From contig NZ_AP023257.1 of NCBI RefSeq assembly GCF_016756595.1, forward strand, positions 3,550,001-3,614,000: a stretch of DNA of 64,000 nt, written 5' to 3'. The notes under the pieces are model-generated. The model was not told the DNA's origin, made no database searches, and saw only the letters and a program-made list of their open reading frames with translations. Position numbers and translations under genes: made by a program. The stretch's first letter is position 1, and every line of letters begins with the position of its first letter. Below, piece by piece: positions 18,084 to 27,600 of this stretch. Origin of the DNA: Mesorhizobium sp. L-2-11. Lineage in GTDB: Bacteria > Pseudomonadota > Alphaproteobacteria > Rhizobiales > Rhizobiaceae.

Positions 18084-19301
18084 ATGTCCTCCCTGCCGCC
18101 GCTTTCACCCGAACAGCTCGTCAAGCCGCGTCATTTCGAACTGCGCATGGGCCTGATCTTCTTCACGCTTTTCGTGCCGCTCGGGATACATTTGCCATAC
18201 TTTCCGCTGTGGCTGCAGGCAAACGGTTTTGACGCCGAGCAGATAGCGATCATTCTCGCGGCACCGATGTTCCTGCGCGTGGTGACGACGCCATTGCTTA
18301 CGGCACTGGCCGACAGGGCGAGCGATCGCGCCCATGTCTATGTCGTGCTGACGGCCGCATCGCTGGCGCTGTCCGCCGGTTATTTCCTGACGCCGACCTA
18401 TGCCATGGTGCTGGCCGTTTCGCTGGCGCTCACCGTCGCATGGACGCCGCATTCGCCGATCGCCGATTCGCTGGCGCTGTCGGGGGTGCGTCGCTTCGGC
18501 TCGAATTATGCAAACATGCGCAAATGGGGATCGATCTCCTATCTGTGCGCAAATCTTGCCGGCGGTTTCATCCTGTCAGCGACCGGCGCCCAGGCTGTTC
18601 CGGTGATCATCTTCGTGGCGTTTGGCGCCGCACTTGTCGTCGCGCTGACCGCGCCGCGGCTCGGCCGTCCCCGCCGTGCCTCGCCGCTTTCGGCTGCCGA
18701 CATCCAGCAATCGGCGCCAAAACTCCTCAACGGCTATTTCCTGTATTTTTCCGTCGGCGTCGGCGTCATCACCGCCAGCCACGCATTTTTCTACGGCTTC
18801 GTCTCGATCTACTGGAAATCGATCGGCATCGGCGATTCTGTGGTCGGGCTGCTTTGGGGTTGGGGTGTCCTGGCCGAGATCGCCATGTTCATGATCTTTA
18901 CCCGGGTTTTCGGTTCCTTCTCGGTCGTGTCCATCATGGTGATGGCGGGAATAGGCGCGATCGTGCGCTGGATTGCCTTTCCCTTGATCTGGCCGCTTGG
19001 CCTTGGCGTAGGCGGATTTTTCGCAGTCCAGACGCTGCACGCGGTTTCGGTGGCGCTGGTGCTGATCGGCCTGCAGAAAATGATCGGTGAGACGGTCGCG
19101 GAGGAACGCACCGGGGCCGCGCAAGGCATCGCCTATTTCTCCAACGGCTTTTTCACCGCCGTGGTGACGCTCCTGTGCGGCCCGCTTTACGACCGCTTCG
19201 GCGTCGACGGCTTTTTTGCCATGATCCCGATCGCCCTGGTCGGCCTTGTGCTGATCGGGCTTGCGGCGCGTTCAGCCCCACAGCGCCGTATCGGGCGGTG
19301 A
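18084..19301 (+). CDS. MFS transporter (MFS_1-like, HcaT/PPP type)
   Basis: A 405-residue, 12-helix inner-membrane transporter. The N-terminal segment FTLFVPLGIHLPYFPLWL, the early ADRASDRAHVY loop and the NYANMRKWGSISYLCANL sequence are typical of the 3-phenylpropionate transporter-like MFS subfamily. The substrate is unknown. The last 30 nt overlap the convergent epimerase gene. Confidence 0.82.
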   Translation: MSSLPPLSPEQLVKPRHFELRMGLIFFTLFVPLGIHLPYFPLWLQANGFDAEQIAIILAAPMFLRVVTTPLLTALADRASDRAHVYVVLTAASLALSAGYFLTPTYAMVLAVSLALTVAWTPHSPIADSLALSGVRRFGSNYANMRKWGSISYLCANLAGGFILSATGAQAVPVIIFVAFGAALVVALTAPRLGRPRRASPLSAADIQQSAPKLLNGYFLYFSVGVGVITASHAFFYGFVSIYWKSIGIGDSVVGLLWGWGVLAEIAMFMIFTRVFGSFSVVSIMVMAGIGAIVRWIAFPLIWPLGLGVGGFFAVQTLHAVSVALVLIGLQKMIGETVAEERTGAAQGIAYFSNGFFTAVVTLLCGPLYDRFGVDGFFAMIPIALVGLVLIGLAARSAPQRRIGR

Positions 19302-20255
19302 CACCAGCGAACCTTGGTAGGCAAGGCCAGGCGCACGGTCGCGGGCCAGCAGCAGCGGACCGTCGAGATCGACAAAATCGCCGTCCTGGGCCAACAGCAC
19401 CGCCGGCGCCATGGCCAATGACGTGCCGACCATGCAGCCGACCATGACGCCAAAACCCAGTTCGCGGGCGCGATCGCGAAGGACGAGGGCAGCGGTCAAG
19501 CCGCCCGATTTGTCGAGCTTGATGTTGACCGCATCGTAAAGGCCGACCAGCGAGGCAAGGTCTTTAGCCTCATGCACGCTTTCATCGGCGCAGATCGGCA
19601 CCGGATGGGCGATGTTGCGAAGGATGCCGTCACGGCCCGCCGGCAGCGGCTGTTCGATCAGCGCAATGCCGTGCTCGGCGGCAAAGGCCAGGTTTGCAAC
19701 GATGTTGTCGTCGCTCCAGCCCTCATTGGCGTCCAGGATGATGCGGCTCGCCGGTGCCGCCTCCCTGACCGCGCGGATGCGGGCCATGTCGTTGTCGCCG
19801 CCGATCTTGACCTTGAGCAGCGGGCGCAGGGCATTGGCGCGGGCCTGGGCTGCCATTGCTTCGGGCTCGCCGAGCGACAGCGTGTAAGCCGTTTCGAGCG
19901 CCCTCGGCGGTGCCGTGCAGATGCTGGAAGCCACCGGCTTGCCTGTGATCTTCGCCTCGAGGTCCCATAGCGCGCAGTCGACGGCGTTGCGCGCCGCGCC
20001 CGCCGGCATGGCGTCGAGCAGCGCGGCCCGGCTGATCCCGCCCGCAATCCGCTCCCGCATCGCCTCGATCGCATCGCGCACACCCTCGATGGTTTCGCCA
20101 TAGCGTTTGTAGGGGACGCATTCGCCGCGCCCGCTCCGGCCGTGCTCGCGAATCGTCACTGTGACGACCTCGGCTTCGGTTTTCGATCCGCGCGAGATGG
20201 TGAAGGTCCCGGCGATGGGAAAGCGCTCGGACTCGACCGAAATGACACGCGCCAT
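19272..20255 (-). CDS. Enolase-superfamily dipeptide epimerase / N-acetyl-D-Glu racemase (DgcA-like)
   Basis: A 327-residue enolase-superfamily enzyme. The KxK pair is in LLKVKIGG; the metal ligands are in LDANEGW, EQPLP and ADES; the second-side lysine is in VNIKLDKSGG. This is the muconate cycloisomerase-like arrangement of L-Ala-D/L-Glu epimerases (YcjG). Recent annotation assigns many such alphaproteobacterial proteins to DgcA, an N-acetyl-D-glutamate racemase paired with DgcN; no dgcN is visible beside it. A role in murein peptide or D-glutamate salvage is an inference. The gene is convergent with the MFS gene. Confidence 0.82.
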   Translation of the reverse strand: MARVISVESERFPIAGTFTISRGSKTEAEVVTVTIREHGRSGRGECVPYKRYGETIEGVRDAIEAMRERIAGGISRAALLDAMPAGAARNAVDCALWDLEAKITGKPVASSICTAPPRALETAYTLSLGEPEAMAAQARANALRPLLKVKIGGDNDMARIRAVREAAPASRIILDANEGWSDDNIVANLAFAAEHGIALIEQPLPAGRDGILRNIAHPVPICADESVHEAKDLASLVGLYDAVNIKLDKSGGLTAALVLRDRARELGFGVMVGCMVGTSLAMAPAVLLAQDGDFVDLDGPLLLARDRAPGLAYQGSLVSPPDTALWG

Positions 20256-20355
20256 ATTTTTCTGCTCCGGGTGTGCGACAACAAGCTTGTCGGCAAATCG
20301 ACAGGTGGGTTCTGTCAGGTTAAACAGATCGGCCCGTCAGGCTTAACAGGACGCC

Positions 20356-21543
20356 ATGTTGACGATCCGCAAACGCGACGCAAGCGGCACGACCGCCAAG
20401 GAGGCCGACCACCAGCCGCGCGTTGTGGTCGGCGAGGACGGCGGCGTCCTCGGCTGCGCTTTCTCCGGGACCTGGACGACACGTACCGTGGCGCTCGTCG
20501 ATGCCGAGATGCGCAAGATCGAGCAACGCAGCGGCTTCCAGACGCTGGCGCTCGACCTCTCGCATATCGAGAAGATGGACACCGCCGGGGCCTGGGTGAT
20601 CGACCGCCTGGTCAGCGCCTTCGAAAAGCAGGGTGTGAAAATCACGATGCAGGGGCAAAGCGAGGTTGCCTCGATCCTGCTCGGCGCCGTCGGTGACGCG
20701 GTTCGACGCGAAGCTGATTCCGGCACCGTTGGGCCGCCGAACATCATCATTCGCGGGCTCGAGGCGGTTGGCCGGCGCGTCTATGAGATGCGCGACGATT
20801 TCCTGGCCGCGATGAACATACTGGGCGCAACGATACGCGGCGCGCAGATGAAGCTCGGCCGCGGCCATGCGGTCAATCCGGCGGCGATCTTCAACCAGAT
20901 GGACCGGATGGGCGTCGGCGCCATCCCGGTGGTCGTGCTGATGTCGGCCATCGTCGGGGCGATCGTCGCCCAGCAAGGCGCTTATCAGCTCAGCTATTTC
21001 GGCGCCGATATCTTCGTCGTCGACCTTGTCGGCGTGCTGATCCTGCGCGAGCTCGGCGTGCTGATGACGGCGATCATGATCGCCGGCCGTTCGGGCAGCG
21101 CCATCACGGCTGAAATCGGCTCGATGAAGATGCGCGAGGAGGTCGACGCGTTGAAGGTCATCGGGCTTAATCCGATCGGCGTTCTGGTGTTTCCGCGGCT
21201 GGTCGCGCTGGTGATCGCACTGCCTTGCCTGACGATCATCGCCAATTTCGCCGCACTTGGCGGCGGCATCGCGGCGGCATGGCTCTATTCCGACATCGCA
21301 CCGGCCGCCTTCATCGACCGGCTGCGCGTTGCCATCGATCTCAGCACCATCTTTGCCGGCCTGATCAAGGCGCCGTTCATGGCCATGATCATCGGCACGA
21401 TCGCCTCCGTCGAAGGCATGAAGGTCGGCGGCAGCGCCGAATCGCTCGGCCAGCACGTGACGGCTTCGGTGGTGAAGTCGATCTTCGTGGTGATCATCCT
21501 CGACGGGCTTTTCGCCATTTTTTACGCAGCGATCGAGTTCTGA
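20356..21543 (+). CDS. MlaE-family lipid ABC permease with N-terminal STAS domain
   Basis: A 395-residue inner-membrane permease. Residues about 20-125 are a STAS domain (LALDLSHIEKMDTAGAWVIDRL), the role played by separate MlaB in E. coli. Residues about 140-395 are the MlaE/YrbE permease with its signatures RELGVLMTAIMIAGRSGSA, EIGSMKMREEVDALKVIG and PRLVALVIALP. First gene of an operon with the ATPase 1 nt downstream, the MCE protein and the lipoprotein. The system should move phospholipids between inner and outer membranes. Confidence 0.93.
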   Translation: MLTIRKRDASGTTAKEADHQPRVVVGEDGGVLGCAFSGTWTTRTVALVDAEMRKIEQRSGFQTLALDLSHIEKMDTAGAWVIDRLVSAFEKQGVKITMQGQSEVASILLGAVGDAVRREADSGTVGPPNIIIRGLEAVGRRVYEMRDDFLAAMNILGATIRGAQMKLGRGHAVNPAAIFNQMDRMGVGAIPVVVLMSAIVGAIVAQQGAYQLSYFGADIFVVDLVGVLILRELGVLMTAIMIAGRSGSAITAEIGSMKMREEVDALKVIGLNPIGVLVFPRLVALVIALPCLTIIANFAALGGGIAAAWLYSDIAPAAFIDRLRVAIDLSTIFAGLIKAPFMAMIIGTIASVEGMKVGGSAESLGQHVTASVVKSIFVVIILDGLFAIFYAAIEF

Positions 21544-21544
21544 C

Positions 21545-22363
21545 ATGGCGCTGCTTGGCACGAAGCCGACCACGACTACGCAAAAAGCCGACGAGGACGA
21601 GATCGTGCTTTCCGCTCACGACATCACCGTCTCCTTCGCCGACAAGGTCATTCTCGACAAATTGTCGCTCCATATCCGGCGTGGCGAAATTCTCGGCTTC
21701 GTCGGCGCCTCGGGTGCCGGCAAGTCGGTTCTCCTGCGCACCATCCTCGGCCTGGTGCACAAGCAGTCGGGAACGATCAAGCTGTTCGGCGTCGATGTCG
21801 AAAAGGCGAGCGAGAGGGAGCGTCTTCGCATCGACATGCGCCTTGGCGTCCTGTTTCAGCATGGCGCGCTGTTTTCGGCGCTCACGGTACTCGAAAACGT
21901 GCAGGTGCCGATGCGCGAATATCTCGATCTGCCGAAAAAGCTGATGGACGAGCTGGCGATGCTCAAGGTCGAACTGGTCGGGTTGCCGCCGGATGCGGCG
22001 CAGAAATTCCCGTCCGAGCTTTCCGGCGGCATGATCAAGCGTGCGGCGCTGGCGCGCGCCCTGGCGCTCGACCCCGACATCGTGTTCCTCGATGAGCCGA
22101 CATCCGGCCTCGATCCGATCAGCGCGGCTGAGTTCGACGAACTGGTCGTCAAGCTGCGCGATACGATGGATCTGACGGTGTACATGGTCACGCACGATCT
22201 CGACACGCTGTTCACTGCTTGTGACCGGGTGGCCGTGCTCGGCAACAAGAAAGTGCTGGTCGAAGGCACGATCGACGACATGCTCAAGAGCGAGGAACCC
22301 TGGGTGAAATCCTATTTTCGCGGAAAACGTGCGCGGCAACTTGATCTTGCCGCCCGCGCGTAG
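21545..22363 (+). CDS. MlaF-like lipid transport ATP-binding protein
   Basis: 272 residues. Walker A is GASGAGKSVLLR, the signature is LSGGMIKRAALARALAL, Walker B is PDIVFLDEPTSGLDP and the H-loop is VTHDLDT. It begins one base after the permease stop codon, so translation is probably coupled. It energises the STAS-MlaE permease in the cytoplasm. The sequence GMIKRAALARA is characteristic of the Mla/MCE ATPases rather than other importers. Confidence 0.93.
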   Translation: MALLGTKPTTTTQKADEDEIVLSAHDITVSFADKVILDKLSLHIRRGEILGFVGASGAGKSVLLRTILGLVHKQSGTIKLFGVDVEKASERERLRIDMRLGVLFQHGALFSALTVLENVQVPMREYLDLPKKLMDELAMLKVELVGLPPDAAQKFPSELSGGMIKRAALARALALDPDIVFLDEPTSGLDPISAAEFDELVVKLRDTMDLTVYMVTHDLDTLFTACDRVAVLGNKKVLVEGTIDDMLKSEEPWVKSYFRGKRARQLDLAARA

Positions 22364-22377
22364 CCATAAGTGGATAA

Positions 22378-23751
22378 ATGGAAACCAGAGCCAACTACGT
22401 TATTGTCGGCATTTTCACGCTAGCCGCGATCCTGGCAGCATTCGCATTCGTCTATTGGACGGCCGCGATCGGCGACAGGGGTGAGACGGCGATGCTGAAG
22501 GTGCGCATTCCGGGATCGGCTTCCGGCCTCGGGCGCGGCAGTTTCGTGCTGTTCAACGGCGTCAGGGTCGGGGATGTCAGGCGCGTCTATATCGACCTCG
22601 CCAATCCGAACGCCGCCATAGCCGAAGCCGAAATAGGCCGCACGACGCCGATCACCAAATCGACGCGGGCCGATATCGGCCTTGCTACCCTCACCGGTCA
22701 GGCCAATATCGAACTCAGGGGCGCCGACCCCAAGGAGGTCAATCTTCTCGACCAGGCTGAGGCGGAGGGCCGCGTCGCCGAGATCGTCGCCAACCCGTCG
22801 GCGGTCACCAACCTGTTGCAGACGGCGCAGAACATCTTCACCCGCGCCGATTCGGTTCTTACCCAGCTCGAAGGCTTCACCAGGGACGTTCGCGGGCCGC
22901 TGACGCAGACCGTCAACAATGTGCAGACCTTCTCCGACGCGCTGGCCAAGAACTCCGACGGTATCGACAAATTCCTCGCCAGCGTCAGTTCGCTGTCGGA
23001 GGAACTGAGGGGCGTCTCGGGCAAGCTTGACGGCACGCTGAAGGCGGCGGAAGGGCTTCTCAACGCCGTCGACAAGGATCAGATCAAGAGCATCGTCGCC
23101 AATGTCGATACCGTGACCTCTAACCTGAAGGAAACCAGCAAGCAGTTCGACAGGGTCGTCAGGAATGTCGACACTGCAGTGGGGTCGATCAACGATTTCG
23201 CCCAAAGGACGCAAGGCACGCTGGCCAAGGTCGACGGCGTTCTCGACGGCATCGACCCGGCACAGGTCCGCACCGCGCTGGCCAACATCCAGAAGGCCAG
23301 CGAAAACGCCAACGAGGCTGCCGCCGACATCGCCAAGGTGACCGGCAAATTCGCCAACCGGGCCGACGATATCGACCAGACGATCAAGGACGCCCAGCAA
23401 CTCGCCGAGCGCCTCAACGACGCTTCGGTGCGTGTCGACGGCATCCTCGCCAGGGTCGATACGTTGCTCGGCTCAGGCCAGGCCGACGGCATGATAGCCG
23501 ATGCCAGGAATACGCTGAAATCATTCAAGCAGGTCGCCGACACGCTGAACGCCCGCCTCGGCACCATCACCGACAATCTGGCGCGATTCTCCGGCCAGGG
23601 CCTGCAGGACGTCGAGGCGCTGGTCCAGGACAGCCGTCGTTCGATCAACCGCATCGAAGAGGCGGTGACGGATCTCAGCCGCAATCCGCAGCGAATCCTA
23701 TCAGGCGGTGAAGGCGAAGTTCGGCAATTCGACGGCAGGGTGCGGCGTTGA
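22378..23751 (+). CDS. MlaD/MCE-domain lipid-binding protein
   Basis: 457 residues. An N-terminal membrane helix (residues about 7-27, YVIVGIFTLAAILAAFAFVYW) anchors it in the inner membrane. The MCE domain follows at about 38-115 (VRIPGSASGLGRGSFVLFNGVRVGDV, IGLATLTGQANIEL). The remaining 300 residues are long amphipathic helix with DxAxR/LxxVD-type periodicity, facing the periplasm. MCE rings carry phospholipid from or to the permease. It is longer than E. coli MlaD (about 183) and resembles the alphaproteobacterial form. Confidence 0.92.
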   Translation: METRANYVIVGIFTLAAILAAFAFVYWTAAIGDRGETAMLKVRIPGSASGLGRGSFVLFNGVRVGDVRRVYIDLANPNAAIAEAEIGRTTPITKSTRADIGLATLTGQANIELRGADPKEVNLLDQAEAEGRVAEIVANPSAVTNLLQTAQNIFTRADSVLTQLEGFTRDVRGPLTQTVNNVQTFSDALAKNSDGIDKFLASVSSLSEELRGVSGKLDGTLKAAEGLLNAVDKDQIKSIVANVDTVTSNLKETSKQFDRVVRNVDTAVGSINDFAQRTQGTLAKVDGVLDGIDPAQVRTALANIQKASENANEAAADIAKVTGKFANRADDIDQTIKDAQQLAERLNDASVRVDGILARVDTLLGSGQADGMIADARNTLKSFKQVADTLNARLGTITDNLARFSGQGLQDVEALVQDSRRSINRIEEAVTDLSRNPQRILSGGEGEVRQFDGRVRR

Positions 23752-23839
23752 CTTCGGCTTTCGCCGGCCCCAAGAACGGCAGGCAAGTACGCTGCGGATG
23801 CGATTTGCTCATTCGATTCGGGGACAACGGGGATCGCGT

Positions 23840-24481
23840 GTGAAGTCGGTCATGCTTAAATTGGGCGTGCTTAAATTGGGCGGGGTCAAATCGGGCGGGC
23901 TCGCAGCGGGTGTGGCATTGATAGCGCTTTCGCTGACCGGTTGCGCGTTTTTGCCGGGCGGCGGGCCGGCGCCCCTGGACACATTCGAACTGTCGGCGCC
24001 GTCGCTCGATGCGCGCGGCCGCGGCCGCCAACAAATCCTCATCGCCCAGCCCTCCGCGCTCAAGGCGCTGGACAGCCAGAACATCGTCATCAAGCCGTCG
24101 GTGCGCTCGATCCAGTACCTCAAGGGAGCGCAATGGGCCGACCGGCTGCCGCTGATCGTGCAGGCGCGGTTGGCCGAGACATTCCAGCGCTCGGGCAGTT
24201 TCGCCGGCGTCGGCAAGCCAGGCGAGGGCCTGGCGATCGACTATCAGGTGATCGTCGAGGTCCGTTCCTTCGAAGTGCGTGTCGACGGCGGCCAACATGC
24301 CGAGGTCGAGCTGTTCGTGCGGATATTGAACGACCGCAATGGCGAGGTGCGCGCCTCCAAGAGCTTCAACGCGACCGCGCCCGTCTCGGGCGGCGGCAAC
24401 CAGGCCTATGTCGACGCACTCGACAGGGCGTTCGGCGTTGCCGCCAAGGACATCGTCCGCTGGACCGATTCGGTGATCTGA
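23840..24481 (+). CDS. ABC-type transport auxiliary lipoprotein (PqiC-like)
   Basis: Lipoprotein, about 213 residues, of the auxiliary family that accompanies MCE/Mla transporters. A lysine-rich n-region and hydrophobic core end in the lipobox LSLTGC. The frame is open from 23708 and overlaps the MlaD end. I prefer GTG 23840 because GGGGA lies 6 nt upstream and it puts the signal sequence at the N-terminus; ATG 23852 and ATG 23798 are alternatives. The mature part (KALDSQNIVIKPSVRSIQYL, QYLKGAQWADRLPLIVQARL) matches the family. It is probably anchored at the outer membrane as the receiving end of the lipid bridge. Confidence 0.85.
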   Translation: MKSVMLKLGVLKLGGVKSGGLAAGVALIALSLTGCAFLPGGGPAPLDTFELSAPSLDARGRGRQQILIAQPSALKALDSQNIVIKPSVRSIQYLKGAQWADRLPLIVQARLAETFQRSGSFAGVGKPGEGLAIDYQVIVEVRSFEVRVDGGQHAEVELFVRILNDRNGEVRASKSFNATAPVSGGGNQAYVDALDRAFGVAAKDIVRWTDSVI

Positions 24482-24577
24482 CCGCGGCCGGAATTGCCCG
24501 GCACGGCACTCAATTGTCGAACCCGGCGGCGCCAACGCCGGTAACGGTGTGAAATTCAAACCCGAAGCGATTGCCCT

Positions 24578-24602
24578 AAAAGGCGGGAATTTCCCGCCTT
24601 TT
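24578..24602. terminator. Bidirectional terminator between Mla operon and GPR-like gene
   Basis: A 12-bp perfect palindromic stem (AAAAGGCGGGAA at 24578-24589 with its complement at 24591-24602) carrying A and T runs on both sides. It can end transcription of the Mla operon from the left and the giant gene from the right (stop at 24623). Confidence 0.8.
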
Positions 24603-24622
24603 CCCGTTCGCTTGTCGCCTGA

Positions 24623-27600
24623 TCAATGCAGGCGGCCACTGGCGTGGGCAAGCATCGTATAGACCTTGCCGGTGTCCGACGTCAGGTAGGTCTGCGCCAT
24701 CATGTTGTCGCGGTCGTTGCGCGACACGTCCTTGAGCAGCTTTTCGAAGTCGTCGCAGTAACGGTCGACGGCGGCGCGGAATTCTGCCTCCATCTGATAT
24801 TTGCGGCGAATCTCGTCGAACGTCTGCTGGCCCTTCAGCGTGTAGAGACGCCGGGTGAACACGTCACGCTCGCCGCTGCGGTAGCGGTTCCACAGCTCGA
24901 TCGAGGCGTCGTGATCGATGGCGCGGGCGATGTCGACGGAAAGCGAGTTGAGCGACTCCACGACATGAAGTGGTGAGCGCTGGGCAGGGGCAGCCGAGCG
25001 TGGCGCTTCCGAAGGTGCTGCGGGCTTGGCGGCGTCTTCGCGCGATGCCCCGGTCAGGAGATCGCGCACCCAGCCGCCCTGCGGCGTGCGGCCATTAGGG
25101 TCGCGCTGGCGCGGCGCCGTCTCCGCCGGGCGTTCCAGGTCGCCGCGCAGCGCGGTGTCACCCGACGGCGCCTGCGGGGAGAGGGGTTCCGGGGCCGGAG
25201 GACGGCGCAGCGGCTCTGTGGCGCGCGGGGCAGGCGTCTGCTGTGTCGGACGCAGGTTGCGCGGCTCGGAGGAGTCGGTGCTGCGGCCAGATTTCGCAAC
25301 GATTTCCGAGAGTTCCTTCAGCGCGTTGATCTGCTCGGAAACCGCACGGCGGATGGCCGTGGTCGACTCCTTTGCCTCCTCCGGCATCTCGATGACACCC
25401 TTCTTGAGCTCGGCGCGGGTAAGGTCGAGCTCGCTCTTGATCGAGCTGGCGGTGTGTCGCATCTCCTCGGTCGCTTCGGCAAAACGCTTGGTTGCCGAAT
25501 CGACGACGTCGGCAATGGAGGTACGGATTTTGTCCGCCGACTCCAGCGTCTTGCCTTCGGCGTTCTGCAACGTCTGGCCGACCAGATCCTCGAACGAGCG
25601 TATGACTTTTTCGAGATCCTCCGACTTCTTGACCAGGCCGACGGCGAGGTCCTCCAGCGACGACTGCCTTTCCAGCGTGTGTTCGAGGTTGCTCTGGGCT
25701 GAGCTCAACAGGTCCGAAGCACTCGACAGCAGTCGGCTGTGCTCGTCGAACTTGGTGGCGATCGAGGCGACCTCGCGCAAGGTCGAGGACGACAGCTCGG
25801 TAAGCCGTGTCGTGTTCGAGTCGACCAGACGCGCCGAGCTGGCGAAAGTCTGCGCGGCTTTTTCCGTTGTCGCCGCAAAGCTTTTTGTGCTGCCGGTCAG
25901 GCGTTCGTCTACCTGGCCGAGATTGGCCACCGCCTGTTCGATCAGCTGGCCGAGCTCTGCGCTCGAGGTGCTCATGCGGCCGATGAGGTCGGCGACGCTG
26001 TCGGCAAGCGTCGAGCGCGCGCCTTCGACGGCCGACAATGTTTCGGCCGTGCGGCTGGCGAGCGCGTCGACCAAGGCGGCGTTTTCGCTGCGCAGCTTCT
26101 CGGTGGCGCGTTCGGTCACCTCTTGCATGCTCTTTTGCAGTTCCGAGCCGCCGTGGGCGAAGCGCTCGACCAGGGGTCGAGCCGTTTCGTCGAGGATTTT
26201 CGAGATCTCGGCCGAACGTGCCGCAAGCATGGTGTTGAGCTCGCGGGTGTTGGTGCCGATGGTCTTTGCGGCGTCGTTGGTGCTCTGGCCGATATGCTGG
26301 CCGACGGCCGTGAAGGTTTCGGCGATCGAGTTGGCGCGCGAAATGAGCTGCGCCTCAGCGGTCGAAACCTGCTCGTTGAGCTTCTGGCCTATCGTTTCGG
26401 TGGTGTGGACCAGACGGTTTTCGACGCCGGCAACCTGTTCCTCGACGCGAGCCGCCGCAGCTGCCGCGCTGGAAGCCAGGCGCTCGTCGGCGCCGGCGAG
26501 CGCCTGCTCGATCTCACGGGCGTGGACGGCCAGGTCCTGCCCGGTCTGCCTTGCACGCTCGGCAACCCGCTGCTCGGTGCTGGCGAACGCCCCGACGATG
26601 TTGTCGGCATGTTCTCCGATCGTCGACGTGCTGTCGGCGATACGCGACACCAGGCGGTGATCCGCCTCATCGAAGATACGGCCGATCTCGGACGCGCGGG
26701 CCGACAGCGCTTCCGAACCTTCGGCGATGCGCGAAATCAGCTGCTGGTCGGCAGCATCGAAAATGCGGCCAAGGTCCGATGCACGCGCTGCGAGCGCTTC
26801 GGCCGATTCGCCGATGCGCACGCTGAGCCGTTCGTCGGCGCCTTCGAAATTGCGCAGGATGTCGCCGGCGCGGGCCGCCAGCGACTGCGCCGTTTCGACC
26901 GCGCGGGCAACCAGCTTCTGGTCCGCCGCATCGAATGTACCGGCGATCTCGCTGGCACGGGCAGCCAGCTGGTCGGCCGTTTCCTGGGCGCGCGCCAGCA
27001 ACGAGTTCGAGGTGTCGTCGAGGCGGGCCATGATTGCGCTCGATGTATCCTCGGCCCGGGCAACGAGCGCGCTCGACGTGTTTTCGGCACGTGCGGCGAG
27101 GCGGCGATCCGCTTCCTCGAAGGTGCGTGCGATATCCTCCGCCCTGGCGAGCAGGGCAGCAGAGGTCTGCTCCGCCCGTTCGGCGATCTTGCGATCGGCG
27201 TCACTGAAAGCAGCACCCGCCTGCTCATGCAGTGCGCTGGTGACTTCCATGACCTTTTCGCGCAGCGCTCCGGCAACGAAGACAGCGCTCTTTTCGAGCA
27301 CGTTGCGGACGTTGTCGACGCCGGTCGACAGCGCGCGCTCCATGGTCCCGGCGCGCTCCTCGATGATGCCGGTCTGGCGGCTGAACGCCTGCTCGATCTT
27401 TTCGACGTCGGCGGCAATGGCGTCCGAGATGTCGGTGCTTCTGGCGGCGATCTGGTCGATATGGCCGGACAGGGAACGGTCGACGTCCTTGCGCGTGTCG
27501 GCCAGCCTGGCGAGATCGTCCTCCAGCGCACGGGTCAGCGCGTCGCGGCCTTCGGCCAGCTTGCCGACGTGCCCGGCGATGATGTCGTCTATGTCGCTGC

